Source: Undibacterium pigrum (GTDB lineage Bacteria; Pseudomonadota; Gammaproteobacteria; Burkholderiales; Burkholderiaceae_D). Taken from it: a stretch of DNA of 64,000 nt. Shown in pieces: positions 9,095 through 17,739 of the stretch (position 1 is its first letter; every line of letters starts with the position of its first letter). The stretch lies in the NCBI RefSeq assembly GCF_003201815.1, contig NZ_QJKB01000002.1:464845-528844 (forward strand). Direction: 5' to 3'. Both the position numbers and the translations under genes were made by a program. Below the pieces are notes generated by a model. The model saw only the letters and a program-made list of their open reading frames with translations. It was not told the DNA's origin and did no database searches.

Positions 9095-10219
9095 TTATGG
9101 CAAAGGCGGCGGCATGGATGCAAACAAGCCAGCCAGGTCAGCCTGGTCACCCGCCTTGCCCCAGGCAGCCATGCCCTGACGCCACACCAGGCTGTCACGT
9201 GTCAGGCTGCCATTGCCTACATGCGATTGCAGCACATGCTGATCAAACGGCCCGGTCTGTGCACCATTTTGCGCGACAAAGTATTGCACTGCCGTTGGTA
9301 ACGGTGGTGGCATGCCAGCACCAGCAGCCGGGCTGGCGGCTGGTTGCGGGTTATTGCCAAACAGCGTGCCCATGCTCTGGCTCAGCATGCCACCCACACC
9401 CACGCCCATCATGGTGCCTGCTGCGCCCGGGTTTTGCGCAGCATCACGCAAGGCTTGCGCACCCTGGTACTGGGCAAACTGGTTCATATTGCCTATCACC
9501 CGCATGGCACCTTGCTGGTCTATGGCTTTTTCCACTTCTTCCGGCAAGCCTATGTCCTGCACCTGCACTTCACACAGTTCCAGACCATATTGCACAAAGT
9601 CAGGCGCAATTTTTTCCTGTATGCGCCTGCCCACTTCGGTGACCTTGGCTTCCAGGTCGATGATGGGCACGCCTATCTCAGGCATGACTTCCTTGATGCG
9701 CGTGCCTATCTTGCCGCGCAGGTTTTCTTCTATATCGGCTGTCGTGAAATCAGCCTTGGTGCCCACCAGCTCCACCAGCATGGCCTTGGCATCGACTATG
9801 CGTATGCCATAAATACCAAAGGCAGTCACACGCACCACACCAAATTCAGGGTCGCGCATGGTCGCAGGGCCAGCCGTACCCCATTTCATATTGGTGAAAC
9901 GAGTCGTCTTGAAGAAATACACTTCTGCCTTGAAAGGGCTGTTGAAGCCATACTTCCAGCCCTTGAGCGTACTCAGCAAAGGCATATTGGCGGTCGACAA
10001 TTCATACATGCCGGGCGTGAACACATCCGCCACCTGGCCCTTGCCCATCTGGCCTTCATTGACCATCACCGCAATCTGCCCCTCGCGCACCGTCAGCTTG
10101 GCACCCATCTTGATTTCATTCTGATAGCGCTCAAAGCGATGCACCATGACATCGGGACTGTCATCCAGCCATTCGACAATATCGATAAATTCATTGCTGA
10201 GCTTATTCCACAGACCCAT
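9095..10219 (-). CDS. SPFH-domain (virion core protein-like) protein with C-terminal GYF_2 domain
   Basis: The start is set at 10219 because GGAGAA lies 5-10 bases upstream and MGLWNKLSNEFIDIVEW is the family's usual N-terminus; the frame extends to 10264 without support. Residues about 25-260 form an SPFH/band-7 domain (VREGQIAVMVNEGQMGKGQ; a helical EVGRRIQEKIAPDFVQYGLELCEVQVQDIGLPEE end). A Gly/Ala/Pro-rich linker follows (about 265-315). The last 60 residues match GYF_2/DUF4339 (YFVAQNGAQTGPFDQHVL, LVWRQGMAAW). SPFH proteins assemble on membranes into scaffolds. With the zinc-ribbon gene downstream it forms a two-gene unit seen in many proteobacteria, whose task is not settled. Confidence 0.9.
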   Translation of the reverse strand: MGLWNKLSNEFIDIVEWLDDSPDVMVHRFERYQNEIKMGAKLTVREGQIAVMVNEGQMGKGQVADVFTPGMYELSTANMPLLSTLKGWKYGFNSPFKAEVYFFKTTRFTNMKWGTAGPATMRDPEFGVVRVTAFGIYGIRIVDAKAMLVELVGTKADFTTADIEENLRGKIGTRIKEVMPEIGVPIIDLEAKVTEVGRRIQEKIAPDFVQYGLELCEVQVQDIGLPEEVEKAIDQQGAMRVIGNMNQFAQYQGAQALRDAAQNPGAAGTMMGVGVGGMLSQSMGTLFGNNPQPAASPAAGAGMPPPLPTAVQYFVAQNGAQTGPFDQHVLQSHVGNGSLTRDSLVWRQGMAAWGKAGDQADLAGLFASMPPPLP

Positions 10220-10540
10220 AGTGTTCTCCAAAAAACAAAATTCTTGCAGGATGCTGGCAGGCAATTCATTGATAGCGGCCAGCAGCTATTCGGCGAATAG
10301 GCGCAAGTGACTGAATTTCACCAGCACATTCGGCGTAGGCAGAGTATTGCTGAATTGGTACATTATCACAAGGGTGGGGAGGGGAATTATTGATATTGTT
10401 TCTGAAGGTAAATAAGCAAAACTGGTATTTTCAAAAACACATTAATTGCTTTAATTACTTTTTAATAGTACATGTCCTGTTTTAATATGGATTCCTATAT
10501 TCTTCTTTAGTTTTGCAATTTATCTCCAATAGGAGTATTT
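10220..10540. other. AT-rich intergenic region
   Basis: About 320 bases between the divergent SPFH gene and the gene at 10541. The part from about 10380 is strongly AT-rich and marks the left edge of an AT-richer patch that continues through the next gene. No coding sequence or clear hairpin was seen; promoters for both flanking genes are expected here. Confidence 0.5.
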
Positions 10541-11515
10541 ATGCCCGTTTCCTGGAATGAACTGATTGCAAAGGCCATTGGACCTGAAGGCCTGAAAGCA
10601 GATGGGCAATTAACATTGCCTAGAAGTTACGGTGTGTACGAGATTAAGGGGGCGAAGCAAGACACCATTTACAGGCAAGGAAATTATCCTGGGCGTTTGC
10701 GTGAGATTCAAAAAGAATTTCCTGAGGCTGCATTGAAGTATTTATTTTCCTCAAAAGAAGATGCAGTTCAGGTAGCTGCCATACTAAATTCCAAAGATAA
10801 AAACACAGTTCCGGAGAGAATATCCAGGCGGACTAGTATTCCATCAAGTCCGAAGTCGACAATTTCTGGACAAAGTATCGTACATCCAAGCAAAATCCTG
10901 GTTGAACTTTTCGTGCATAAGCCATATCAAGGTGTTGCACCCGAACGATCGCGTTTTCTGTTTATCGGGCTTGATGCAAATTATGATGTCGATATAGAAA
11001 AGATATCTATTTTTCCAAAGGTGCTTGAGTATCATGAGGATGCCGAGAAATTTTGGCATGCTCACGAAGTCCATCATCCGTTTTTGCTAAGTGAATATCA
11101 AGGTGATGGAAAGCGCTATCACCAAAATTTTGAGCGTATAGGATTCGGAGCAGAACACGCCAATTTGATTTCTTTCGTTGAGTTATTTCATCTCCCGACT
11201 GTTGGTCGCAACAAGCTCTCTGTTGAAGATTTGGATGCCACTCATTTGAAGAGATTGAATCAAGCAATACTCGAAGGTGATGCCACGCACATCTTCATTA
11301 CTCCTACGGTTGCCAGCTTGATGCGTTCCAGTGGTGCATTTAATTGGCTGCCCAGTAAATCAATAGATACGGCGGATGTATTGCCCGTCTTATTTAGAAA
11401 TAGTAACAAAACCGTTTATTCTCTATTGCACTTTTCCAGCTATGGGAAGTATTACAGAAAATTGCATTTGCAAATAGAAGAAATCAGAAAACTTATTGCG
11501 CAGTTTCAAATTTAG
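10541..11515 (+). CDS. Unknown protein with a possible uracil-DNA-glycosylase-like domain
   Basis: A 324-residue protein, AT-richer than its neighbours, starting after AGGAG. Residues 1-115 form an N-terminal region of no known type. Residues about 125-320 contain RFLFIGLDANYD, then HHPFLLSEYQGDGKRYH, NLISFVELFHLPTVGR, an HIFITP strand, and LLHFSSYGKYY near the end. The order of a Gly-x-Asp/Asn loop after a hydrophobic strand, a central strand, and a late His-x-Ser-Ser loop resembles uracil-DNA glycosylase motifs 1 and 3. This is inference from pattern only. It converges with hipA, overlapping it by 4 bases. Confidence 0.7.
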   Translation: MPVSWNELIAKAIGPEGLKADGQLTLPRSYGVYEIKGAKQDTIYRQGNYPGRLREIQKEFPEAALKYLFSSKEDAVQVAAILNSKDKNTVPERISRRTSIPSSPKSTISGQSIVHPSKILVELFVHKPYQGVAPERSRFLFIGLDANYDVDIEKISIFPKVLEYHEDAEKFWHAHEVHHPFLLSEYQGDGKRYHQNFERIGFGAEHANLISFVELFHLPTVGRNKLSVEDLDATHLKRLNQAILEGDATHIFITPTVASLMRSSGAFNWLPSKSIDTADVLPVLFRNSNKTVYSLLHFSSYGKYYRKLHLQIEEIRKLIAQFQI

Positions 11516-12753
11516 ATGTGTAGTTTTGATCTATTCGCCTCAATGACTTTGCCCACCGCCGTCAATGTCTTTTTCGAGATAGGTAAATCTCGCGCAGTAT
11601 TCTTGAAATCAGAACCAGTAATTAACCCCAGCATCTCATCAATAATATTCTGCGCTTCTTTTTCTTTTATCCCACCGTCTTGCGCAACTTTCAGGATGTG
11701 TGTACGCGTTGGTGCTTTGCCTTCGCCAGCGATATCCATGAAATGCTCACCTCTACAGCCAGTGCAATAAGTCAGGTCATAAGGTGGGGCGAGTTCCCAT
11801 TCATTATTTTTGTTAAGCAGGTAGGAAAGGTTTTTTGCATGGTCATCCCGATTGTTCATCAAGACGTTGAAGACACAACGCTGTAATGCTTTTTTTAGTT
11901 CTCTTGCATCCCGCGTCAGTCTGCGGGTTGCGCGCATGAAATCGCTATAGCCCAGGGCGGGTATCTGGAAATTGACATGCATCATGCCTGCCAGTGAATG
12001 AACGTGGACACGCTGCTCATTATTGCGGTCAAAACGCTTTGCACCGAATGCTGTCATGCCGTCTGGCAATTCAAAGAATTGTGTATCACCCATGCCCAGG
12101 CCGCATTTGCGTGCCAGTCGGGCATATAGTTCTTCCAGGGCACAGCTATCGCTGGCATCTTCTTTCGCTGGGAACTTGATGAGCCAGGCCTCTGCATCTG
12201 GCATGTATTCAGTGCTCATCTGACTCGTTGCAGGCTTGTAGTAAACCACGGCCTTGGGCCGTGCACCGCCGGGTGAACCGCCTGCCTTGGCCAGTTCATC
12301 GAGGACCTCGTGACTATCGTCTGCTTGTACTGCCCGCACTTCCTTTGCGAGTTCGATTAATGCAAGGTCTGTGATTGCCAAGTCGCTTTCGCTGGCGGGT
12401 TCATAGGTCAAAGCGCCCATGGTGTTTTCACCAAGGTAGGCGAGTCTGTCCAATACTGAGACAGTGTCAGTATTGATACCCTTCGCCTTCATGCGGCGGT
12501 TCATCAGGTGGAAACCCCAACTATCCGGCAAAGAGTCGTAGATTAATCCTGGCACACGGGTGATGGTCAGATAATCTGTTTGTTTGTCCGGGTAGGCAGA
12601 TGGCCGTAGTGGCAGGCGTATAGGGGATAGTTCCAGCCCACGTGCGAGTGCTTCAGGCGAATACTGGAACAAGATGTCGCTGCCATCGTCGGCCAGTGTC
12701 CCCAGCCAAAGGGATTCACCATGTGCCTTGTAATTAACCTTGAGCTCTTTCAT
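11512..12753 (-). CDS. hipA: HipA-family serine/threonine kinase toxin
   Basis: A 413-residue protein. The N-terminal couple_hipA region (about 1-110) is followed by the HipA kinase fold. It has the glycine loop SPGGARPKA (about 160-168), a catalytic loop NNRDDHAKN in which Asp and Asn are kept, and the metal-binding PPYDLTY segment. E. coli HipA phosphorylates glutamyl-tRNA synthetase and induces persistence; the substrate here cannot be read from sequence. The gene overlaps the upstream hipB by 4 bases (ATGA), typical translational coupling, with antitoxin first. The core fold is intact, so the toxin is probably functional. Confidence 0.92.
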   Translation of the reverse strand: MKELKVNYKAHGESLWLGTLADDGSDILFQYSPEALARGLELSPIRLPLRPSAYPDKQTDYLTITRVPGLIYDSLPDSWGFHLMNRRMKAKGINTDTVSVLDRLAYLGENTMGALTYEPASESDLAITDLALIELAKEVRAVQADDSHEVLDELAKAGGSPGGARPKAVVYYKPATSQMSTEYMPDAEAWLIKFPAKEDASDSCALEELYARLARKCGLGMGDTQFFELPDGMTAFGAKRFDRNNEQRVHVHSLAGMMHVNFQIPALGYSDFMRATRRLTRDARELKKALQRCVFNVLMNNRDDHAKNLSYLLNKNNEWELAPPYDLTYCTGCRGEHFMDIAGEGKAPTRTHILKVAQDGGIKEKEAQNIIDEMLGLITGSDFKNTARDLPISKKTLTAVGKVIEANRSKLHI

Positions 12754-13067
12754 GACGGGCTCTTGGATTTACGGTAAGCCCGCTGCCTGGCTTGTACGGC
12801 AGACTTTGCCCGCATATCTTCTATGGAATTAGTTTGCGATGCCAGAACTGTCTGCAAATCTGGTGTGGCATTCAGTGACTCAAGTATGCGAACAAAGTTA
12901 CTCAAGGTACATTTACCCGTACGTTCAAAGCTGCTGACAGTTTGCGCCGAGATACCTGTACGTTGCGCCAACTCTTCTACGCTGATGTTCAACATTAAGC
13001 GACGCTCACGCGTTCTTTCGCCGAGTGTCTGGCAAATTTCATCAGGTAAAAGCAGGGAGAAATCCAT
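12750..13067 (-). CDS. hipB: HipB-like antitoxin, XRE-type helix-turn-helix
   Basis: A 105-residue protein with a Cro/CI-type helix-turn-helix at about residues 15-70 (TRERRLMLNISVEELAQRTG, SAQTVSSFERTGKCTL). The basic C-terminal tail (KSAVQARQRAYRKSKSP) may contact HipA or DNA. It precedes hipA with a 4-base overlap. In known pairs HipB neutralises HipA and represses the operon; a palindrome upstream of this gene fits that role. Confidence 0.9.
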   Translation of the reverse strand: MDFSLLLPDEICQTLGERTRERRLMLNISVEELAQRTGISAQTVSSFERTGKCTLSNFVRILESLNATPDLQTVLASQTNSIEDMRAKSAVQARQRAYRKSKSPS

Positions 13068-13086
13068 TGGTTTTATATAGATTAAG

Positions 13087-13101
13087 GTTAGATAATCTAA
13101 C
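13087..13101. promoter_or_regulatory. Palindrome upstream of hipBA, likely operator
   Basis: GTTAGATAATCTAAC is a perfect 15-bp inverted repeat with a single central base, 19 bases upstream of the hipB start. It lies in an AT-rich segment where the promoter is expected. HipB proteins autoregulate through palindromic operators, so this is the best candidate. Binding is inferred. Confidence 0.55.
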
Positions 13102-13185
13102 TTTCCAATAGAATTATACTGGTTATGGTATGAGACCAGGCCTATTTTTTAAGCAAATTCTTCTCAAATTGTTGCCTTATGATTA

Positions 13186-13217
13186 AGCCTCATCCTCGCT
13201 ATTGCAAGGATGAGGCT
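13186..13217 (-). terminator. Hairpin downstream of the sugar permease gene
   Basis: AGCCTCATCCT pairs perfectly with AGGATGAGGCT around a 10-base loop, 28 bases beyond the permease stop codon. The minus-strand sequence after the stem (TAATC) has only a short T content, so it is a moderate terminator candidate. Confidence 0.5.
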
Positions 13218-13244
13218 ATCGTAGCATGAGAATCAGGCGTTATC

Positions 13245-14603
13245 TCACCCTGCCTGATCCACCCTTTCCAGATGTCCTGCACCAGCCCTCCAGCTCCTCA
13301 ACTTATGCCCCTTCACCGCATAAAAGAAAATCATCAGATAGCAGGGCAGCATGACCCAGTAGGCGGTTTGGGGGTTGCCTGTGTCGGAGAATTTTCCGTA
13401 TAACATGGGTAGCAGTGCGCCGCCGGCGATGCCCATGATGAGCAGGGCGGAACCGGCTGCGGTGTATTTGCCCAGGCCTTGCAGGGCCAGTGGCCAGATG
13501 GAGGGCCAGACCAGGGCGTTGGCCAGGCCGAGCATGGCGAGGAAGAAAACCGTGTTGGGTACGACGGGCACGCCTGCCCAGCCGACCAGGGCCTGAGCAA
13601 TGCCGGTATCGGTGGCTGAGCTGGTGGCGACGCCGATGGTGAACAGCAGGCCGCTGATGGCGGAGAACAGCAGGGCGGTTTTTTGTGTCATCAGTTTGGG
13701 GATGGTGGTGGCACCAAGCAGGTAACCCAGCACCATGAAACCCATGGTGTAGGACGTCAGCACGGCATAGTTGCTGACACCCAGGTTGCGGCCATACAGA
13801 CCTATGGTGTCACCGGCGATGACTTCCACGCCTACGTAGGCGAACAGTGACAGTGCGCCCAGCACCAGTTGCGGGTATTGCAGCACGCCCCATCTGGTGA
13901 CTTCTGGCTGGTTCTTTTCTTCTTCTGCCCGCAATTCTGGCAGCGAAGAAAAATGCACTATGCCCATCACCAGCAGCAAGCCGCCTGCCATGATGGCATA
14001 GGGGTAGACCAGGCGTGATGACAGTTCAGAGCGCAAGGCAAGGCGGCCAGCATGATCCAGTGCGGCCAGTGCCGTATCAGAATATTGCTCTATGCCGGAC
14101 AGAATCAGGGCAGAAAACACCAGTGGCACGACGATGCCAGCACCCTTGTTGAACAGGCCCATGATACTGATGCGCATGGCGGCACTCTCGCGTGAACCTA
14201 TGCAAACGATATAGGGGTTGATGGCGGTCTGCATCAGGGTCATGCCAGTGGCCAGCGTGAACAGGGCCAGCAGGAACAAGCCGTAATAGCTGGACTTTGC
14301 TGCGGGAATAAACAGCACGGCTCCCACGGCCATGATGCCCAGGCCCAGTGTCATGCCGTTCTTGTAACCGGTACGGCTGAGTATCGCTGCCGAGGGCAGG
14401 GCCATGACGGTGTAGGCAATGTAAAACGCAAACGTCACCCACAGCGCCTGGAAGTTATTGAGGTCGCAGACTATTTTGAGGAAAGGGATAAGCGAGCCAT
14501 TGAGCCAGGTGGCAAAGCCCAGGATAAAAAACAGCAGGCTGATAAAGAACATGGCAATGACCACGTCCTTGCCTGATCCTGCAGGTTGATCATTGTTATT
14601 CAT
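13245..14603 (-). CDS. MFS sugar transporter, FucP/GluP-like
   Basis: The ATG at 14603 is preferred over an in-frame TTG at 14615; the sequence TTTGGA lies just upstream of it. The protein of about 452 residues has some 12 hydrophobic helices. The first, VVIAMFFISLLFFILGFATWLNGSLIPFLK, has the pattern of the FucP family of sugar-proton symporters, as do the SAAILSRTGYKNGM loop and TGMTLMQTAINPYIV. The family carries fucose, glucose/galactose or N-acetylglucosamine. The TonB receptor gene upstream on the same strand suggests that outer-membrane and inner-membrane import of one sugar or oligosaccharide are paired. A terminator hairpin lies between the two genes. Confidence 0.88.
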   Translation of the reverse strand: MNNNDQPAGSGKDVVIAMFFISLLFFILGFATWLNGSLIPFLKIVCDLNNFQALWVTFAFYIAYTVMALPSAAILSRTGYKNGMTLGLGIMAVGAVLFIPAAKSSYYGLFLLALFTLATGMTLMQTAINPYIVCIGSRESAAMRISIMGLFNKGAGIVVPLVFSALILSGIEQYSDTALAALDHAGRLALRSELSSRLVYPYAIMAGGLLLVMGIVHFSSLPELRAEEEKNQPEVTRWGVLQYPQLVLGALSLFAYVGVEVIAGDTIGLYGRNLGVSNYAVLTSYTMGFMVLGYLLGATTIPKLMTQKTALLFSAISGLLFTIGVATSSATDTGIAQALVGWAGVPVVPNTVFFLAMLGLANALVWPSIWPLALQGLGKYTAAGSALLIMGIAGGALLPMLYGKFSDTGNPQTAYWVMLPCYLMIFFYAVKGHKLRSWRAGAGHLERVDQAG

Positions 14604-14673
14604 GAGGTATTCCAAAGATATGTAAGATGGTCATACTGGTGCAGAGGGACGATGAAGCCCCTGCTGACTGAGC

Positions 14674-14708
14674 AAAAAAGCCTCCCCTGCTGCTTGTATG
14701 GGGAGGCT
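14674..14708 (-). terminator. Rho-independent terminator after the TonB receptor gene
   Basis: On the minus strand AGCCTCCCC pairs with GGGGAGGCT around a 12-base loop and is followed by TTTTTT. It lies 52 bases past the receptor stop codon and about 70 bases before the permease start, so part of the receptor transcript probably ends here. Confidence 0.8.
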
Positions 14709-14760
14709 CTTACAGCACTCTATACGATGATCCCTATGCTGCAGATCACCTTGGTACAGA

Positions 14761-17367
14761 TCAGAACTTTGCTCTGACACCTACGCTGTAACGTGCACCG
14801 TTTTCATACACGCCGACGGGCAAACCGTCGGTAGTATTGGTGCGTATTACCGAGTTGGTCAGGTTGACGGCTGTGGCAAACAGGCTGATCTTTGGTGTGA
14901 TATCCCAGTTGGCCGTGGCATCCCACTGTCCATAGGCGCTGGTGACATCCTGGCCACCTTCATCCAGGCCGCCATAAGACTTTGAACGGTAGTTATATGA
15001 CAGGCGTACGCTGAAGCCATTTTTTTCATAATAGCCGCTGGCATTCAACTGGTTGCGTGAGTTGCCGATAACATTCAGTTTTTGACCACCAGCGATGGAG
15101 CCTGCCTTGGCATCAGTGAAAGTGTAGTTCACGATGGCACCGAAGCCATTACCAAATGCCTGTTGCCATTGCAGTTCCAGACCATTGATGACGGCACCGT
15201 TGTCGGCATTATGCGGACGTGTTACCGGACGCGTGACACCGCCTACATTTTCTTGCGCAGTCGAGGTGTAGATGAAGGTATCCAGGCGTTTGGTGAACAG
15301 CGTGGCAGACAACATCGAGGCATCAGCAAAATACCATTCTGCACCTATCTCTGCCTGATCAGCATGGTAGGGTTTCAGCAAAGGGTTACCGGCAGTTGCT
15401 GCATTGGTCGTGCCGCTGACTTCGGTACTGGCACTGAGGTCGCTGTAAGTGTTGCGTGCCATGACGCGGGCGATGGCGCCACGCAGTATCAGGTCTTTAC
15501 GTAAGTCATACACCACGTTCAGGCTGGGCAATACATCGTTATAAGTACGTGTCGTGCTACTGATGACATAGTTGCCCTTGCCTGTCAGGTCTTGATAAGC
15601 TTCAGAAGTTTGCTCGGTCTTGACCAGACGCACACCAAAATCACCACGCCATTTGTCGATGGCATAGTCAGCCTTGATATAAGCTGCGGTAATCTTCTCT
15701 TGTATCTTGTAGTACTCGCCTTTGGCTTCGTTATAAACCATGCCCTTGTCATACATGGCAAAGCCCTTGCTGGCGGCCAGTGCATCATTCACCCAAGCAT
15801 ACTGGGTCAGGGAGCCGCCAGTTGCAGCGGCCTGGCTCAACAGTGGCGATGGACCAGTCGATAAATCAGCCAGGCTCAGGGATTCCCAGCCAGTGCTTCC
15901 CGGGCCTACCGTGCCTATGGTGCGGTGGTTTTGCACAGTGTTGTCGCGGTACTTCAGGCCTACTTTGATATCCTTGATGAAGGAGCCAGTCAGATCCCAT
16001 GTCAGGTCGCCCTGTACATAGTTTTCTTTGCTTTCCATCTTGCGTACCCAGTCACGTGCATTTTGTAATGTGAGTTTGGTCGGGTCGAGCGGGTTCATGT
16101 CGAGGTAAGATACTTCATAAGTATCTGGTGCGATATTCACAGTCGCACGGGTATTGCCAGTGAACCAGAAATTGCGGTCATGCTTGCTGCCACCTTCGGC
16201 AGAAGTACTGCCAGCCTGGCCATGCAGCTTCCAGCCATCGCCTTCATAATTACCTTCCAGATCCAGTATCTTGGACTTGATATAGGCTTCGCGGTAGATA
16301 GGTTCAAAAGAGACGCCAGTCGTCGGGCCGACTGTGCCACCGACGACTGCCTTGGTGCCGTCAGAGGTCGTGATGAAACGTGGATTGGTGATATTGATGA
16401 CATTTTGCTTGTTGGCCAGGCCGCCTATTTGCCACAGGTAGTTCTGGTTATTATTATCCATGTTCATGTCTGAATTGATGTAATTCAGAGAGATATCGCT
16501 GTCACGGTTAGGTTTGATTTGCAGCGTGACATTGCCAGTAGTGCGTTCACGGTCCTGGCGGAAAATCGCAGAACCACCGCCCCATGACGCATAGGCATTC
16601 GGCGTCGCCACATTGTTTTGATCGATGATGGTGTACTTGGTGGAGTCAGTGAAATTCTCCAGGCCATCACGACGCATGGTGCGCTTTTGTTTGCTCAGGG
16701 ACAGCAAGAGACCCAGCGTGCCTTCATCATTTTTCCAGTTTACCAGGCCAGATACTTGCGGATCGGTTTTCTTGGGCAAGTCAGAGTAAGTTGCTTCCAG
16801 CGAGAATTGCGCAGTCAGAGGCGTTTTGAATTGCAGGGGTTTGCGTGTCTTGACGTTGACCAGGCCACCGATACTGCCTTCATCCAGATCTGCCGACGGG
16901 CTTTTGTAAACATCAAGACTGCCGACCAGTTCAGATGGCAGGATGTCATAGTTGAAGCCGCGACTTTGTGAATCGTTTTTCCACCAGTAGGCAGATGCTA
17001 CAGACTGCCCATTCAATTGCGTCATGTTCAGGCTTTTGTCGGTGCCGCGTACGAAAATGTCACGACCTTCACCCCAGGTGCGGTCGACAGAAATACCAGG
17101 CACGCGTTGCAGGGAATCGGCGACGTTCTTATCCGGGAATTTACCCAGGTCTTCTGAGTTGACGCTGTCAACGATGTTTTGCGAATCGCGTTTGCCAGCC
17201 AGGTTTTTTTTCAGGGTATCGCGTATGCCGCGTACTTCTACGACTTGTGAGCCAGGTGCAGCTTCAGGTGCTTCATCGGCAGCATAAACAACATCAAACG
17301 CCGTGGTACTAAGAATGATGGCAATCAATTGCGGTAAGAGTTTTTTCTTGAATACAGGTGTGTTCAT
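14761..17367 (-). CDS. TonB-dependent outer-membrane receptor
   Basis: An 868-residue protein with an AAGGAG ribosome-binding site and a signal peptide (about residues 1-29, cleavage near VYAADE). A TonB-box-like stretch (QVVEVRGIR) precedes the plug domain (about 45-170: DSVNSEDLGKFPDKNVADSLQRVPGISVDR, then RGTDKSLNMTQLNGQ). The rest is the 22-strand barrel, ending in an aromatic-hydrophobic strand (ARYSVGVRAKF). Plug details fit the TIGR01782 class, often used for plant or algal oligosaccharides and maltodextrins. The neighbouring FucP-like permease and sugar-binding proteins support a carbohydrate ligand, whose identity cannot be read. Confidence 0.93.
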   Translation of the reverse strand: MNTPVFKKKLLPQLIAIILSTTAFDVVYAADEAPEAAPGSQVVEVRGIRDTLKKNLAGKRDSQNIVDSVNSEDLGKFPDKNVADSLQRVPGISVDRTWGEGRDIFVRGTDKSLNMTQLNGQSVASAYWWKNDSQSRGFNYDILPSELVGSLDVYKSPSADLDEGSIGGLVNVKTRKPLQFKTPLTAQFSLEATYSDLPKKTDPQVSGLVNWKNDEGTLGLLLSLSKQKRTMRRDGLENFTDSTKYTIIDQNNVATPNAYASWGGGSAIFRQDRERTTGNVTLQIKPNRDSDISLNYINSDMNMDNNNQNYLWQIGGLANKQNVINITNPRFITTSDGTKAVVGGTVGPTTGVSFEPIYREAYIKSKILDLEGNYEGDGWKLHGQAGSTSAEGGSKHDRNFWFTGNTRATVNIAPDTYEVSYLDMNPLDPTKLTLQNARDWVRKMESKENYVQGDLTWDLTGSFIKDIKVGLKYRDNTVQNHRTIGTVGPGSTGWESLSLADLSTGPSPLLSQAAATGGSLTQYAWVNDALAASKGFAMYDKGMVYNEAKGEYYKIQEKITAAYIKADYAIDKWRGDFGVRLVKTEQTSEAYQDLTGKGNYVISSTTRTYNDVLPSLNVVYDLRKDLILRGAIARVMARNTYSDLSASTEVSGTTNAATAGNPLLKPYHADQAEIGAEWYFADASMLSATLFTKRLDTFIYTSTAQENVGGVTRPVTRPHNADNGAVINGLELQWQQAFGNGFGAIVNYTFTDAKAGSIAGGQKLNVIGNSRNQLNASGYYEKNGFSVRLSYNYRSKSYGGLDEGGQDVTSAYGQWDATANWDITPKISLFATAVNLTNSVIRTNTTDGLPVGVYENGARYSVGVRAKF

Positions 17368-17515
17368 GTACGTCTCCTTCAGTTAGTTTTACTCATTGTT
17401 ATCACATCTATTTTTTGTACTGCAATTTGACCTCGCCTTTAATTCCAGCCAGCGGGATAAAAATCATTCATGGCATCTTATTTTTATTCTTGTTTTTTAT
17501 TGCGGCATACCGCAG

Positions 17516-17548
17516 AAAAAAAATGCCGACGCCGCGCTAAGCGTCGGC
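17516..17548 (-). terminator. Rho-independent terminator after the sugar-binding protein gene
   Basis: GCCGACGC pairs with GCGTCGGC around an 8-base loop, and on the minus strand the stem is followed by ATTTTTTTT. It would end transcripts from the gene at 17737. The 158-bp repeat sits between that gene's stop codon and this terminator. Confidence 0.8.
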
Positions 17549-17581
17549 AAAATAGTCATACTTCTTGGGGGAGGTATGATC

Positions 17582-17739
17582 TTAGAACCTGTTTACGATC
17601 TTACTGCGCGAGCGTGATCGAGTCTCATGCGCTGCTCAAAATGCTCATGTACTTAGAGTACATTCCGCTTTTTGCGCTGCGTTTTTGTTACACTGAACCC
17701 GCTGACGCACGCTCGCTACAGATCGTAAACACGTTCTTA
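17582..17739. repeat. 158-bp palindromic MITE-like element, copy 2 (inverted relative to copy 1)
   Basis: The left end is TTAGAACCTGTTTACGATCT and the right end AGATCGTAAACACGTTCTTA. Its reverse complement aligns with the element at 4191-4348 along its length, including the AGTACATGAGCATTTTGAG core and GTAGCGAGCGTGCGTCAGCGG. As in copy 1, the right-hand TTA is the TAA stop codon of a minus-strand gene, here the sugar-binding protein. The two copies diverge by scattered substitutions, mostly in the middle. Confidence 0.85.
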
